This document shows, piece by piece, positions 63,940 through 64,000 of a DNA stretch of 64,000 nt. A model generated the notes under the pieces. The model made no database searches and was not told the origin of the DNA. It saw only the letters and a list, made by a program, of their open reading frames with translations. Position numbers and translations under genes: made by a program. Origin of the DNA: an uncultured Bacteroidales bacterium (GTDB lineage: Bacteria; Bacteroidota; Bacteroidia; Bacteroidales; UBA932); the NCBI GenBank assembly GCA_944322815.1, contig CALUQB010000008.1, forward strand, positions 17,935 to 81,934. Reading direction: 5' to 3'. Position 1 is the stretch's first letter, and every line of letters begins with the position of its first letter.

Positions 63940-64000
63940 ACAAAGAAGAGTTTGATCCTGGCTCAGGATGAACGCTAGCGGCAGGCTTAACACATGCAAG
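63940..64000 (+). rRNA. rrs: 16S ribosomal RNA (5' end only)
   Basis: AGAGTTTGATCCTGGCTCAG (from 63947), the universal 5' site, is followed by GATGAACGCTAGCGGCAGGC and TTAACACATGCAAG, characteristic of Bacteroidetes. About 60 bases are visible; the mature 5' end is estimated 7 bases before the universal site. The operon runs out of the window. Confidence 0.97.

Overview
The window comes from a member of the order Bacteroidales. The start of a 16S rRNA gene at the right edge carries the Bacteroidetes-type GATGAACGCTAGCGGCAGGC run. Most genes that have a visible promoter show the Bacteroidetes -33/-7 pair (TTTG, then TAnnTTTG), ribosome-binding sites are weak, and there is a SusC/SusD glycan-uptake operon. 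Base composition is moderate-GC, so this looks like a higher-GC gut-type Bacteroidales rather than a classical low-GC Bacteroides. The genus cannot be fixed from what is visible.

Layout. 1-12.6 kb holds housekeeping and scattered metabolic genes: the end of a DUF3737 beta-helix protein, a MalY/PatB aminotransferase, a cation diffusion facilitator, a secreted sulfatase, pyruvate phosphate dikinase, a PIN-PhoH ATPase with an unknown partner gene, a fimbrial gene fragment and folC. 12.7-24.4 kb holds a giant alpha-2-macroglobulin-like protein, purC, a three-gene envelope cluster (DUF4251, DUF4136, beta-barrel) and a three-gene polysaccharide/lipid cluster (ManC, LpxH-like phosphatase, glycosyltransferase). 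24.4-25.6 kb holds two tRNA-Lys genes and a YefM/YoeB toxin-antitoxin pair with a 36-residue membrane peptide behind it.

25.6-45.7 kb is the main accessory block: a polysaccharide-utilisation locus that looks built for chondroitin sulfate or hyaluronan. One arm (minus strand) encodes GH88, PL8, sulfatase, a PL29-type beta-helix lipoprotein and a second related lipoprotein. The divergent arm (plus strand) encodes a second PL8, SusC, SusD and a DUF5017-like surface lipoprotein. The logic is surface capture and cleavage, SusCD import, periplasmic PL8 cleavage, desulfation, and GH88 hydrolysis of the unsaturated disaccharides. No regulator is encoded beside it.

45.7-47.6 kb contains the most unusual structure. 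A 212-bp repeat, whose other copy lies at 4.6 kb and which is folded into several hairpins, directly abuts an AAA-type ATPase/PD-(D/E)XK nuclease gene that is itself bracketed by a 27-bp direct repeat and palindromes. 47.6-61 kb holds an M49-like peptidase lipoprotein, tpiA, an M6 metalloprotease, a PCMD-type surface protein, a complete xylose module (Nudix regulator, xylB, xylA, xylE), an S4-domain RNA-binding protein and a mannose-6-phosphate isomerase. 61-64 kb holds groES-groEL and the long leader and first bases of an rRNA operon.
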